Part shown: positions 40,864 to 49,863 of the stretch, one piece after another | Position numbering within the stretch: the first letter of the stretch is position 1 | How the letters are laid out: each line of letters opens with the position of its first letter | NCBI RefSeq assembly: GCF_008369325.1 | Contig: NZ_VOBI01000009.1 | Span: forward strand, 62,001-126,000 | Reading direction: 5' to 3' | Source: Pseudomonas sp. ANT_H12B | Lineage (GTDB): Bacteria; Pseudomonadota; Gammaproteobacteria; Pseudomonadales; Pseudomonadaceae | DNA length: 64,000 nucleotides | The notes under the pieces: model-generated | What the model was told of the DNA's origin: nothing | The model's database searches: none | Seen by the model: only the letters and a program-made list of their open reading frames with translations | Made by a program: the position numbers and the translations under genes

Positions 40864-41775
40864 ATGAATGAGTCTGTGCGCTTCGAAGATAAAGTCGTGA
40901 TCATCACGGGCGCAGGTGGCGGCCTCGGGCGGGCCCACGCACTGCTCTTCGCCAAACAGGGCGCCAAAGTGCTGGTCAATGATCTCGGGGGCTCGGCTCA
41001 GGGTGAAGGCGCCAACGCTTCAGCGGCAGACCGTGTGGTGGCTGAAATCCGCGAGGCGGGCGGCACCGCCGAGGCCAACCATGACTCCGTCACCGACGGC
41101 GACAAAATCGTGCAGAACGCCCTCGACGTTTTCGGTCGTGTCGATGTGGTGGTCAACAACGCCGGGATCCTGCGCGACAAGACTTTCCACAAAATGGAAG
41201 ACGGCGACTGGGACCTGGTTTACCGCGTCCACGTCGAAGGCGCCTACAAAGTCACCCGCGCTGCCTGGCCGTACATGCGCGAGCAAAACTACGGCCGGGT
41301 GATTTTCACCGCGTCGACCTCAGGGATTTACGGCAACTTCGGCCAGTCCAACTACGGCATGGCCAAACTCGGCCTCTACGGCCTGACCCGCACACTGGCC
41401 ATCGAAGGTCGCAAAAACAACATCCTGGTCAACGCCATCGCCCCCACCGGCGGCACCCGCATGACCGAAGGCCTGATCCCGCCGCAAGTCTTCGAACAAC
41501 TCAAACCGGAACTGGTCAGCCCGCTGGTGGTGTACCTGGCCAGCGAGAATTGCCAGGAAACTTCCGGGCTGTTTGAAGTAGGCGGCGGCTGGATGGGCAA
41601 GGTGCGTTGGGAGCGAAGCCTCGGCGCCGGGTTCGATCCGCGGGTTGGTTTCTCCCCGGAAGAGGTGGTGGCGCATTGGCAGCAGATCTGCGATTTCGAA
41701 GGCGCGGTGCATCCGAAGGACAACATTGAAGCGTTGAAGGAAATGATGGGGAATTTGCAGAAGTATTCGCTTTAA
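40864..41775 (+). CDS. Short-chain dehydrogenase, MFE-2-like hydroxyacyl-CoA dehydrogenase type
   Basis: A 303-aa SDR with the cofactor site ITGAGGGLGRAHALLFAK, the NNAGILRD motif near 96, Ser in FTASTSGIYG and the catalytic Tyr-Lys in SNYGMAKLG near 163. The long C-terminus with FEVGGGWMGKVRWERSLGAGF is typical of peroxisomal-type (3R)-hydroxyacyl-CoA dehydrogenases. Fatty acid or side-chain beta-oxidation is likely but unproven. The start MNESVRFEDK at 40864 has GGAG upstream; the frame is open further 5'. Confidence 0.85.
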   Translation: MNESVRFEDKVVIITGAGGGLGRAHALLFAKQGAKVLVNDLGGSAQGEGANASAADRVVAEIREAGGTAEANHDSVTDGDKIVQNALDVFGRVDVVVNNAGILRDKTFHKMEDGDWDLVYRVHVEGAYKVTRAAWPYMREQNYGRVIFTASTSGIYGNFGQSNYGMAKLGLYGLTRTLAIEGRKNNILVNAIAPTGGTRMTEGLIPPQVFEQLKPELVSPLVVYLASENCQETSGLFEVGGGWMGKVRWERSLGAGFDPRVGFSPEEVVAHWQQICDFEGAVHPKDNIEALKEMMGNLQKYSL

Positions 41776-41780
41776 TGGAA

Positions 41781-41813
41781 ACCAGCAAGGTCACCGATCT
41801 TGACCTTGCTGGT
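41781..41813 (+). terminator. Perfect 13-bp hairpin after the SDR gene
   Basis: ACCAGCAAGGTCA and TGACCTTGCTGGT pair perfectly around a 7-base loop, six bases after the SDR stop. Only a weak T-rich tail follows, so it may end transcription or stabilise the mRNA 3' end. Confidence 0.55.
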
Positions 41814-41852
41814 GCTTAATATTCGGACCTGAGTTCTGGTTTGCAGCGGCTA

Positions 41853-42620
41853 TCAAGGAAAATACTTGTGAACCAACGCCGCCAGATTCGCTGCTGTTTG
41901 CGCATCCATGATCCCGTCGTAAGTTTCCGGGCGAAAGTGCAGCTGAAATGCCCGAACAATGTGTGTGAAGCCTTGTTCGGTTGACGCGCCGGAAACGTCG
42001 TACCCGTAAGTCTTGAACAGTTTGAGCAATTCGGTTCGGGCTGGAATCCCGGTCTCGTTGTATTGCTGCAGATAGTTGTTTCGGGTGGCTTCGTCGAACC
42101 AGGCTCCGACGCCTTTCAAGTAAAGGGCATGCCAGGGGAATTTCGGACCTGGGTCACTCTTGCGACCGACCGCAATATCAGAGTGCCCCAGAACAAGGGT
42201 CGGGCTGATGTCCGGGTAGCGTTCAAGGATGTTCAGCGCCAGATTTTCAATGGCGGCAATTTGTTCTGGCTGATACGGCGGAAAGTTGAAAACCCCTTGG
42301 CTAAACGTTGCAAGGTTGACGATTTCAACGCCGATAGACGTGTCGTTCAGATTGCTTCGGTTGCCCCACTGACTGACGCCCGCATGCCACGCGCGCTTGG
42401 TTTCATCCACGAGATTGAAGACTTCCTGTCCGGTATAACCTGCTTTCAAGTAGCTCGGATCGGTGATGTCGGGAACCAGATAGTGGGCGCTGACATTCGG
42501 GCCGGTCAGTGCATTGACCGAACTGGAGAAGTTACCGGCCGTGTAGTGAAAAATCAGAAAGCGTACTCGGCTGTTGAAACTTTTAGTGGCGCGGTACTTG
42601 TTGTAGTCAATAGATTTCAT
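41853..42620 (-). CDS. ampDh3: N-acetylmuramoyl-L-alanine amidase, AmpDh3-like
   Basis: A 255-aa zinc amidase that cuts the bond between N-acetylmuramic acid and L-alanine. The amidase_2 domain has ligand His in FLIFHYTAG, substrate loop VSAHYLVP, HAGVSQWG and LGHSDIAVGRKSDPGP. A C-terminal peptidoglycan-binding region (about 190-250) follows. Start and sequence closely follow P. aeruginosa AmpDh3, which is known as a type VI effector; no signal peptide is present, fitting a dedicated export route. It sits next to the bacteriocin genes, but with a 227-base gap. Confidence 0.88.
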   Translation of the reverse strand: MKSIDYNKYRATKSFNSRVRFLIFHYTAGNFSSSVNALTGPNVSAHYLVPDITDPSYLKAGYTGQEVFNLVDETKRAWHAGVSQWGNRSNLNDTSIGVEIVNLATFSQGVFNFPPYQPEQIAAIENLALNILERYPDISPTLVLGHSDIAVGRKSDPGPKFPWHALYLKGVGAWFDEATRNNYLQQYNETGIPARTELLKLFKTYGYDVSGASTEQGFTHIVRAFQLHFRPETYDGIMDAQTAANLAALVHKYFP

Positions 42621-42847
42621 GAAAAAAATGCTCGCAGTGAATTAGATTGAAGTCAGTGCGCGATTACAAATGAATGGCTGACTTGTTATTAACCTTAATC
42701 GCTCCGGCGCTTCGTGTGATTACAGAACTGTGTAGTCGGTTTCCGAGAAGTGTGTAGGTGTAGGCAATCTCTCACGAGTTTGCATAAGTACTGGCTGTGA
42801 ATGGGTAGTGTAAGAAGCCAGCACGAATGCTTGCTTCTTTGTTTGGA

Positions 42848-43114
42848 TTACTTCATTTCAGTTTTGAATCCCGGTTTTCCGTTGATTGATCGCCATTGTT
42901 TTATTGCGTTTATTACTCCGTTTGGATTGTCTTCAATACCCTCTCTTGGGTCATATAAAACGCCTGTGCCGTCGGGGTGTTCTGACGTGAGTACTATGTT
43001 TTCTACAATTGCGTCATGCTCTTGCTCGGATGAGTAAGTGCCCTCGAATAGGCACTCGATGAGGTCTAAGTATTCATCTTCTGTATATTCTTGCAACGTG
43101 TTGCGAAGATTCAT
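42848..43114 (-). CDS. Colicin/pyocin DNase immunity protein
   Basis: An 88-aa acidic protein of the Im2/Im7/Im8/Im9 family. The helix II/III signature is clear: YTEDEYLDLIECLFE, then SEHPDGTGVLYDPREG and NGVINAIKQWRSINGKPGFK. It neutralises the DNase of its own bacteriocin by binding next to the active site. It begins one base after the bacteriocin stop on the same strand, so the toxin-immunity pair is coupled. Sequence is AT-richer than the chromosomal neighbours. Confidence 0.93.
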   Translation of the reverse strand: MNLRNTLQEYTEDEYLDLIECLFEGTYSSEQEHDAIVENIVLTSEHPDGTGVLYDPREGIEDNPNGVINAIKQWRSINGKPGFKTEMK

Positions 43115-43115
43115 T

Positions 43116-45284
43116 TCATTCTCCTTTTATATTGGAGTGGGTGCTGATATGCAGTTTTGGCGTCATCACCCGAAGGTTGTCCATGTCATAGACCTCGCCG
43201 CCTGCTCCGATGGGGTTGATATGGTGGATTTCATACTTTATTCGCCTACCCACTTGGTCCTGAGGAAGTGCGGCGGGAGCTAGCCGGTGTTTCATATCCA
43301 TTCGCCTTAACTTTGTAAATTGGCCGCTCAACGAATCATCGTCGCCCATAGCTTTCCAAAATGCCCTGCGAAACGCTTTAAAACTTGAAAACTCCCGCCC
43401 TCGAAATTTATCCGCAATCTGCATCGGAATCGGGGCTCCTTCTCCCGTCGAGGCTGCCCCCAGCCAATTTCCTGAAACTGGTTGTCCGGCGCCGCTGGCA
43501 ACACCGGGATCCTGCCGCCGATCCCTGAACATGGTGAATGTCGGAGGGATCCCGGAGTCGATCGGAAAGACGGTGATGAAGCCACCAAATCCGTAGCGAT
43601 CCAGCTCTGGAAACGGATCGATTCGCCCCGTGTCGGGGGTGACGGTAGCGCCTTCATATATCGGCAGGTCAGTGTCGATCAGCGGAAATTCCGTTGAAGG
43701 ATCCTGCGGTTCTGCCAACGGCGTCCAGGTGATGATGGGGCCGTTGGAGACGGTGCTGCCGGATACGTAAACGTTCTTTCGTGCGTCAAAGTGAGCAAGC
43801 CTCACCGGCACACTGGCGGGAACCGTCACTCCATCAGTCGCAACAACGACGATCTCTACCCTGCTGCCTATCGTCCGCGAGCCGAGTCTTACCGGCAGGT
43901 CGATTTCCCCTCCGCTGGCTGCCAGTTCATACAGATCGGCGGTTGAATCAGGAGCGAGTTCTGATAGCGGAACACTTACAGAAAAAAGATCACCGCTACC
44001 CAGCCTGGAGGGAGCCAATAGAGCGGCAAACCCGACCAGGACCGGCGCTGCTGCAGTCGCTAAAGCTGCGATAGCCGCGGATACCGCTACGCGTAGCGCG
44101 GTCCTGAGCGCCAAGGAGGTCGCTGGACTAGTACCGAAATTACCGAGAGTGCCGGTGAATGTTGGGCCAAATGCCGCCATTGAGCCCGCATTGGCAAACG
44201 TTGAGCTTTCCCACCTAGCCTCTGTTTCCGCCTGCCATTGCGCTTTGAGACGCGCCTGTTCGGCTTGCCACTGAGCCTCGGCTTGCTCTTCCAGATGAGC
44301 CTGTTGCCGCCTGTGCTCCCGCGCCTGTTCCTCCTCCTGTTGTCTTTCAAAGCGCAGTTGCTCGGCTTGTCGTTGAACCTCGGCCTCGGCTTCGACACGA
44401 GCCTGTTCAGCGGCGATGTACCGTGCGGCAGCCTCTGCGGCAATCCGAGCTAGCTCGGCGGCCAATTGCTCGGCTTCTGCCAACGCAGCCAGCCGTGCCT
44501 GCTCTCGAGCCTCAGCTTCCGCCTTTATACGTGCCTCTTCGGCGGCCATACGCTGTGCTTGCTGTTCCGCCGCCAATCGCGCCTGTTCAGCAGCTATCCG
44601 TCGCGCTTCCTGATCCGCTGCTTGCTGCCTTTGTTCTTGCGCATGCGCTACGGCAAGAAGGTTCTGCACATGTATGTGTTGATTATTTAAAAGCTGAATT
44701 TGCTCTGTCAGCAGCTTTGCAGAGTAAGCGGCTTTGTAAGACTTGACCCATGACGAATAAACTGGCCCAAAGGGCTTGACAATTCGTTCCAGTGATTTGG
44801 CTTTGACAAGATATTCACCAGTTGTCTTGTTAAGCGGGCTCTCCCCATAAAAAGCGTTGGCGAGCGCAGTTTGAGTGTACAGTTCAGCCGTCTTTTGCTG
44901 AGTCAATATATTTCTGATGTTTAACTCGTGTTGGTATGCCTGTGCGGTTGTAGACCCTGCTGCCGGGTATTGAACTCTCACGTTGGCGAGTTCGGCTTCA
45001 GTTAAAGCTTGTAGATTTCGAGACTTCGTCTCGTAGCCATTTTTTTCGGATTTCTCCGTAGCGAAGATATTGTCCCGGGTTTCGCGTCTTAGTCCTTCGT
45101 TGTGTGTAATTCCGGAGCCCATTCCTCCTGGGCGTGTTGGCGGTACGCGAAATCCGCCGCCCTTGGGATTATTTCCAGGTTTCGGTTGTTTTCCGACATA
45201 GATTGTTGGTATTTCAAGATAACCGTGTTCTCCGCGAACATTAGTTTCCGGTAAGTGAAGCGGGGGACCTTGTTTTTCTGACAT
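43116..45284 (-). CDS. S-type pyocin/colicin-like bacteriocin with HNH DNase domain
   Basis: A 722-aa secreted toxin. The N-terminus (1-110) is Gly/Pro-rich; a long Ala/Glu/Arg/Gln coiled coil spans about 200-375; a hydrophobic Ala-rich segment near 400-430 precedes the pyocin S translocation domain (about 435-585). The C-terminal 120 residues are a colicin E-type DNase: GAPIPMQIADKFRGREFSSFKAFRRAFW and the HNH core EIHHINPIGAGGEVYDMDNLRV. It cuts chromosomal DNA of related bacteria. The start follows a good GGAAGAAAGAC site. No lysis gene is seen. Confidence 0.92.
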   Translation of the reverse strand: MSEKQGPPLHLPETNVRGEHGYLEIPTIYVGKQPKPGNNPKGGGFRVPPTRPGGMGSGITHNEGLRRETRDNIFATEKSEKNGYETKSRNLQALTEAELANVRVQYPAAGSTTAQAYQHELNIRNILTQQKTAELYTQTALANAFYGESPLNKTTGEYLVKAKSLERIVKPFGPVYSSWVKSYKAAYSAKLLTEQIQLLNNQHIHVQNLLAVAHAQEQRQQAADQEARRIAAEQARLAAEQQAQRMAAEEARIKAEAEAREQARLAALAEAEQLAAELARIAAEAAARYIAAEQARVEAEAEVQRQAEQLRFERQQEEEQAREHRRQQAHLEEQAEAQWQAEQARLKAQWQAETEARWESSTFANAGSMAAFGPTFTGTLGNFGTSPATSLALRTALRVAVSAAIAALATAAAPVLVGFAALLAPSRLGSGDLFSVSVPLSELAPDSTADLYELAASGGEIDLPVRLGSRTIGSRVEIVVVATDGVTVPASVPVRLAHFDARKNVYVSGSTVSNGPIITWTPLAEPQDPSTEFPLIDTDLPIYEGATVTPDTGRIDPFPELDRYGFGGFITVFPIDSGIPPTFTMFRDRRQDPGVASGAGQPVSGNWLGAASTGEGAPIPMQIADKFRGREFSSFKAFRRAFWKAMGDDDSLSGQFTKLRRMDMKHRLAPAALPQDQVGRRIKYEIHHINPIGAGGEVYDMDNLRVMTPKLHISTHSNIKGE

Positions 45285-45982
45285 TGTCTTTCTTCCATGA
45301 ACGTAATTAATCGGTGGTGCGGAATAAGATTACGTCAGGAGGGTTTCGGTTGGGTCCGAGAGAGGTGTGGGTTTTTACACATGAAGTTGAGAGGGAATTC
45401 GACGAGACACGAGTGAACTCAAATTTATCATTTGCGTAAAAAGAAAATTCTTATGAAATTAAAGGAATTATCTTGTAGGACTTTGTTAAATTCTGAGCGC
45501 GATTCACCAACACTACAAAACCATCGCCCATAAAAAAGGCCGCTGCAAAAGCAGCGGCCAAAGTAAGACGATTGATCAGGAGCTATAAATCAACGTCAGT
45601 GAACACAGGGCGATGAGTCGAACATCTTCAACTCCTCTGAAATCTGTCACCAATGGCGTGGACGGGACACTCGCCATTACTTCGTGCTTTCCGGCCGTTT
45701 GCCGTGAAAGCCCGGCAAGAATAAGGCCTTGAGCCAAAAGGAAAAATAGCGATTCATGACATGAACTGTTGCAGCATGAGTAACAGTGGCAACAAGCCCC
45801 GCCCACACGCCATGCGCTGCGTTGATAACCCCCCATCCAGCCCATCCATAACCCGCGCAAATCCCCGTCCCATGCGGCCATTCATCCTTTGGAGGTACAG
45901 CGCGAATACCTCCTTGGTGCGCTTATCGCCCCTGACGTGCGGCAGTAGGGTGGGGTCTTCTGTCACTCACCGGGGAAGACGC
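45285..45982. other. Long intergenic region between bacteriocin and DUF1302 gene
   Basis: About 700 bases without a secure gene. The left part (45290-45530) is AT-rich and must hold the bacteriocin promoter; I see no LexA box and no clear P-box. A minus-strand terminator sits at 45532-45559. To its right two overlapping minus-strand frames exist (ending at 45576 and 45754, 101 and 70 codons) that could be remnants of a lost gene. The far right holds the DUF1302 promoter and its GGGGAAG site. Confidence 0.5.
45532..45559 (-). terminator. Minus-strand terminator in the bacteriocin upstream region
   Basis: A perfect 9-bp stem GGCCGCTGC/GCAGCGGCC with an AAAA loop. Six A on its left side give a T-run when read on the minus strand. 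It closes a transcript coming from the right, for which no convincing gene remains. Confidence 0.85.
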
Positions 45983-47776
45983 ATGACAAAAACAACAATG
46001 CGCGCCATCTTCAAGCCGCAGGCGCTGGCCGCTGCGGTTGCCTTGGGTTGCTGCGCCCAGGCGCAGGCTGTTTCATTCAACATCGGGGAAATCGAGGGGA
46101 CTTTCGACTCCTCGTTGTCCGTCGGCGCGAGCTGGGGCATGCGCGATGCCGACAAGTCTTTGGTGAGCACGGTCAACGGCGGGACCGGCCAGTCTTCGAC
46201 CGGTGACGACGGGCGGCTGAACTTCAAGAAGGGCGAAACCTTCTCCAAGATCGTCAAGGGTATTCACGACCTCGAACTGAAGTATGGCGACACCGGCGTG
46301 TTCGTGCGTGGCAAGTACTGGTACGACTTCGAACTCAAGGACGAGGATCGCGAGTTCAAACCGATCAGTGATAACGGCCGCAAGGAAGGCGCCAAGTCTG
46401 CCGGTGCGCAGATCCTTGATGCCTTCGTCTACCACAACTATTCCATCGCCGATCTGCCGGGCACGGTGCGCGCCGGTAAGCAGGTGGTCAGTTGGGGGGA
46501 AAGTACCTTCATCGGCAACTCGATCAACAGCATCAACCCGATCGACGTTTCCGCGTTCCGCCGGCCTGGCGCCGAGATCAAGGAAGGCCTGATTCCGGTG
46601 AACATGCTGTTCGCCTCCCAGAGCCTGACCGACCAGCTCTCGGTGGAAGGCTTCTATCAACTGGAGTGGGATCAGACCGTTCTCGACAACTGCGGCACCT
46701 TTTTCGGCGTCGATGTGGCGGCGGACGGCTGCAACAAGAATTACACCGTTGCCAGCCCTGCGATCGCACCGTTGCAGCCAATCGCTGCGGCGTTTGGCCA
46801 AGGCTTCGAGGTCAGCCAGGAAGGCGTGATCGTTCCACGCGGTGGTGACCGCGATGCCCGTGATTCCGGGCAGTGGGGCACGGCGCTGCGCTGGCTCGGT
46901 GACGACACCGAGTACGGTCTGTACTTCATGAACTACCACAGCCGCACCCCGACGGTCGGTACCGTCACCGCCGGCCGGAGCACGCTGGCGAGCATTCCGG
47001 GGATCGTCGGCACCGCCAACAGAATCGCACCCGGCAGCGGATCGGGCCTGGCCCAGAGTGTGATGCTCGGTCGCGGCCAGTACTATCTCGATTACCCGGA
47101 AGACATTCGCCTCTACGGCGCGAGCTTCTCCACCACCTTGCCCACCGGCACCGCGTGGACCGGCGAGATCAGCTATCGCCCCAACGCTCCGGTGCAAGTC
47201 AGCACCAACGACCTGACGCTGGCCTTGCTCAACCCGATCGCAGGCGGCACGGCATCGCCTATCGCTACCTCGCCAGGTGCTGACAACAAAGGCTATCGCC
47301 GCAAGGAAGTGACGCAGCTCCAGAGCACCCTGACGCACTTCTTCGATCAGGTGCTGGGTGCTCAACGGCTGACCCTGGTCGGTGAGGCGGCGGTGGTGCG
47401 AGTCGGTGGTCTGGAGTCGCGAAGCAAGCTGCGTTACGGCCGCGACTCGGTCTACGGCCAGTACGGGTTCGGTGGCGATACTGACGGCTTTGTCACCTCG
47501 ACCTCCTGGGGCTACCGCGCCCGGGCGATCCTCGATTACGCCAACGTGATCGGCGGGATCAACCTCAAACCCAACCTGTCCTGGTCCCATGACGTTGCCG
47601 GTTACGGCCCCAACGGGCTGTTCAACGAAGGCGCCAAGGCCGTCAGCGTCGGTGTCGATGCCGACTACCGCAACACCTATACCGCGAGCCTCAGTTACAC
47701 CGACTTCTTCGGTGGTGACTACAACACCCTGGAAGACCGCGACTTCCTGGCACTGAGCTTCGGCGTGAACTTCTGA
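45983..47776 (+). CDS. DUF1302 family outer-membrane protein
   Basis: A 597-aa protein with a signal peptide ending in AQAQA and a beta-rich body ending in LALSFGVNF, a typical outer-membrane barrel C-terminus. DUF1302 proteins usually have a DUF1329 lipoprotein-like partner encoded directly downstream and act together with RND-type exporters in lipid or hydrophobic compound handling. Here the partner is reduced to its first codons (next entry). The ATG at 45983 has GGGGAAG upstream. Function of this orphan copy is uncertain. Confidence 0.88.
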   Translation: MTKTTMRAIFKPQALAAAVALGCCAQAQAVSFNIGEIEGTFDSSLSVGASWGMRDADKSLVSTVNGGTGQSSTGDDGRLNFKKGETFSKIVKGIHDLELKYGDTGVFVRGKYWYDFELKDEDREFKPISDNGRKEGAKSAGAQILDAFVYHNYSIADLPGTVRAGKQVVSWGESTFIGNSINSINPIDVSAFRRPGAEIKEGLIPVNMLFASQSLTDQLSVEGFYQLEWDQTVLDNCGTFFGVDVAADGCNKNYTVASPAIAPLQPIAAAFGQGFEVSQEGVIVPRGGDRDARDSGQWGTALRWLGDDTEYGLYFMNYHSRTPTVGTVTAGRSTLASIPGIVGTANRIAPGSGSGLAQSVMLGRGQYYLDYPEDIRLYGASFSTTLPTGTAWTGEISYRPNAPVQVSTNDLTLALLNPIAGGTASPIATSPGADNKGYRRKEVTQLQSTLTHFFDQVLGAQRLTLVGEAAVVRVGGLESRSKLRYGRDSVYGQYGFGGDTDGFVTSTSWGYRARAILDYANVIGGINLKPNLSWSHDVAGYGPNGLFNEGAKAVSVGVDADYRNTYTASLSYTDFFGGDYNTLEDRDFLALSFGVNF

Positions 47777-47799
47777 TCTGGTTGAGAAGGATGATTTCA

Positions 47800-47853
47800 A
47801 TGCGCAAGATGATTCTGCAATGCGGCGCCCTGGCCCTGTCAGTGGGCGAGTGA
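47800..47853 (+). pseudogene. Remnant of a DUF1329 gene start
   Basis: Eighteen codons reading MRKMILQCGALALSV then GE and stop. It begins after a GAGAAGG site 23 bases downstream of the DUF1302 gene and looks like the first part of a DUF1329 signal peptide. After about 15 codons the sequence switches to that of an unrelated regulator gene in another frame, so the rest of the gene was deleted. Confidence 0.75.
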
Positions 47854-49744
47854 GCAGGACAAGCAAGGGCGTTCGGCGACCCTGCTCGACTACTTGCAGC
47901 ATGAGCTGTTCAACGGCCTGCCACCGGAGCTGGCTGAAGCCTGGCAGGTCTTGGCCCATTTGCCGCGATTCAACGCCAGCCTGTGCGAGCATCTGTTCGG
48001 CGCCGGAGAGGGCGCAAAGGGCTTGCAAGCCTTGCAGGAGATGGGGTGTTTCATCGAGCCCTGGGACGACTCTGCCAACTGGTTGCGAGTTTTCGTGCCA
48101 TTGGCCCAGGCGATGCGCGACGAGCAAGGGTCGGCGGGCCGCTCCTGGCATCGGCGCGCTTGCCAATGGTTCGCCGCCGAGGAAGATTGGCAGGCAGCGT
48201 TCGAACAGGCGCTGTTGGCTGAAGAGTTCGAGGTCGCGGTCAGTCTGTTGCAGCACTTCAGCTTTGAACATTTGTTCATGGGCCAGAACGTGACCTTGTT
48301 ACTGAGCCTGCACGAGCGCCAAGGCGAGGAGTTGACCCTCGGGACGCCGCAATTGGTGGGGTTGATCACCGCTGCGCTGCTATTTGCAGGGCGCTTCGAT
48401 CAGGCTGCTGTGTGCATCCAGCAACTGGTACGGTTCGCGCCGCAACCGACGGCGATATTGCAGTGCCAGTTACTTGCACGCTGGCAGGCGTTGCAAGGCT
48501 GGCTTCTGCATTTGCAGGGGCGCATGCAAGCGGCGCGTGCACACTTTATCGAAGCGCTGAGCGAACTGGGCACCGATGCTTGGCCGGCGCGGTTGCTGTG
48601 CCTGTCCGGGCTGACCCAGCAAGCCCTGCTCAACGCTGACCTCGACGCCGCCCAGACGATCAGTCGTGAGGCGCTGTGCCTGGCGCGGGCTCAAGGTTCG
48701 CTGCTGTTCGAAGGGTTGCTGGAACTCGATCACGCACAATTGCTGGAACAACGCGGTGCGCCCCGACGCGCCGAAAGTTTGCTCGCCAATATTCATGAGT
48801 TATTGAGTCGACAGGCCAATCGGCCTGGGCCGCTGCTGGGGCGAATTGCCCTGCGACGCGGACGCTTGGCGCTATGTCAGGGGCAAGACGAGGAGGCCGG
48901 CAGGTTCTTCCATTCCGGCCTTGAGGACTGTCTGCACAGTCAGGACAAGCGCGCGTTGTATGGTTTTCTCGGGCAGGCGCAATTGGCCGCCAATCAGGGT
49001 GATTACGCCCACGCGTTCGTCCGCTTGCGCGACGCCGAGCGGCTGATGCAACAGCGGCAGATTCCCGACACGGTCTATCGCGGGGTGTTGCTGCAGGTCA
49101 GCAGCCAGTTTTGGTTGCAGCAGGGACGCCCGGAGCTGGCCCGTGAAGCGCTGAGTCGCGTGCTGCGTCACTACCGCGGACCTCAAGCGCGTCAGGCTCC
49201 CCCGGCGACGCTGGAGCTGATTGCGCGAGTCGAGTACCAGTTGGTGCTGGCGGAGACCTATCTGCAGGAGGCGAACAACCCACTGGATCAGCTCAAGGCC
49301 TTGCTCGATCACGCACAACGCCATGCCATGTTGGCGCTGGAAACCGAGCTGCACTTTGCGATCAGCGAAGTGGCGGACCTCACAGGCGAAGCTTCGCTGG
49401 CCAAGTCGGCACTGGAGGCAGGCCTGGAACTGGTGAGCCGCTGCAACTTGCAGCAGGCTTTGCGCGAATTGCGGCTGCGCCAGCCGAGCCTGCTGTGTCG
49501 CCTGGGTGAAGATGGACAATTGAACCCGACGGCGATGGAGGCCAGCCCGCTGAGCGGGCGAGAGCTTGAGGTGCTGGGCCTGATCGCCCAAGGCAACTCT
49601 AATCAGCAGATTGCCGAGCAGTTGTTTATTTCATTGCATACGGTGAAAACTCACGCTCGAAGAATACATAGCAAGTTGGGTGTTGAGCGCCGAACACAAG
49701 CCGTGGCTATGGCGAAGAAGTTGGGGCTTATATCGCAAGTCTGA
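47840..49744 (+). pseudogene. Truncated MalT/LuxR-type regulator
   Basis: An open frame of about 634 codons matching the middle and C-terminal part of large ATP-dependent LuxR regulators of the MalT type. It has a winged-helix/TPR-like body rich in helical repeats and a C-terminal LuxR HTH (LSGRELEVLGLIAQGNSNQQIAEQLFISLHTVKTHARRIHSKLG). The N-terminal ATPase part with Walker motifs is missing, and no ATG start with a ribosome-binding site is present; a TTG at 47894 is the first alternative start. The 5' end coincides with the break in the DUF1329 remnant. Probably non-functional. Confidence 0.8.
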
Positions 49745-49863
49745 TGAGAGGGCTGTCATTAATATAAACATACTGCCGCGTGCATTAGTTACAGTTGTCG
49801 TTAATATGTCGATCAGCGTCTGACGTCAGTCGCTATCAATTATTAGTTATGGAGCTTTAAATC

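Noticed and set aside
46073..48271. Open frame of 732 codons on the minus strand across the DUF1302 gene
   Set aside because: It is antisense to a clear signal-peptide-bearing barrel gene, has no recognisable motif, and is explained by the high G+C third-position bias of the real gene.
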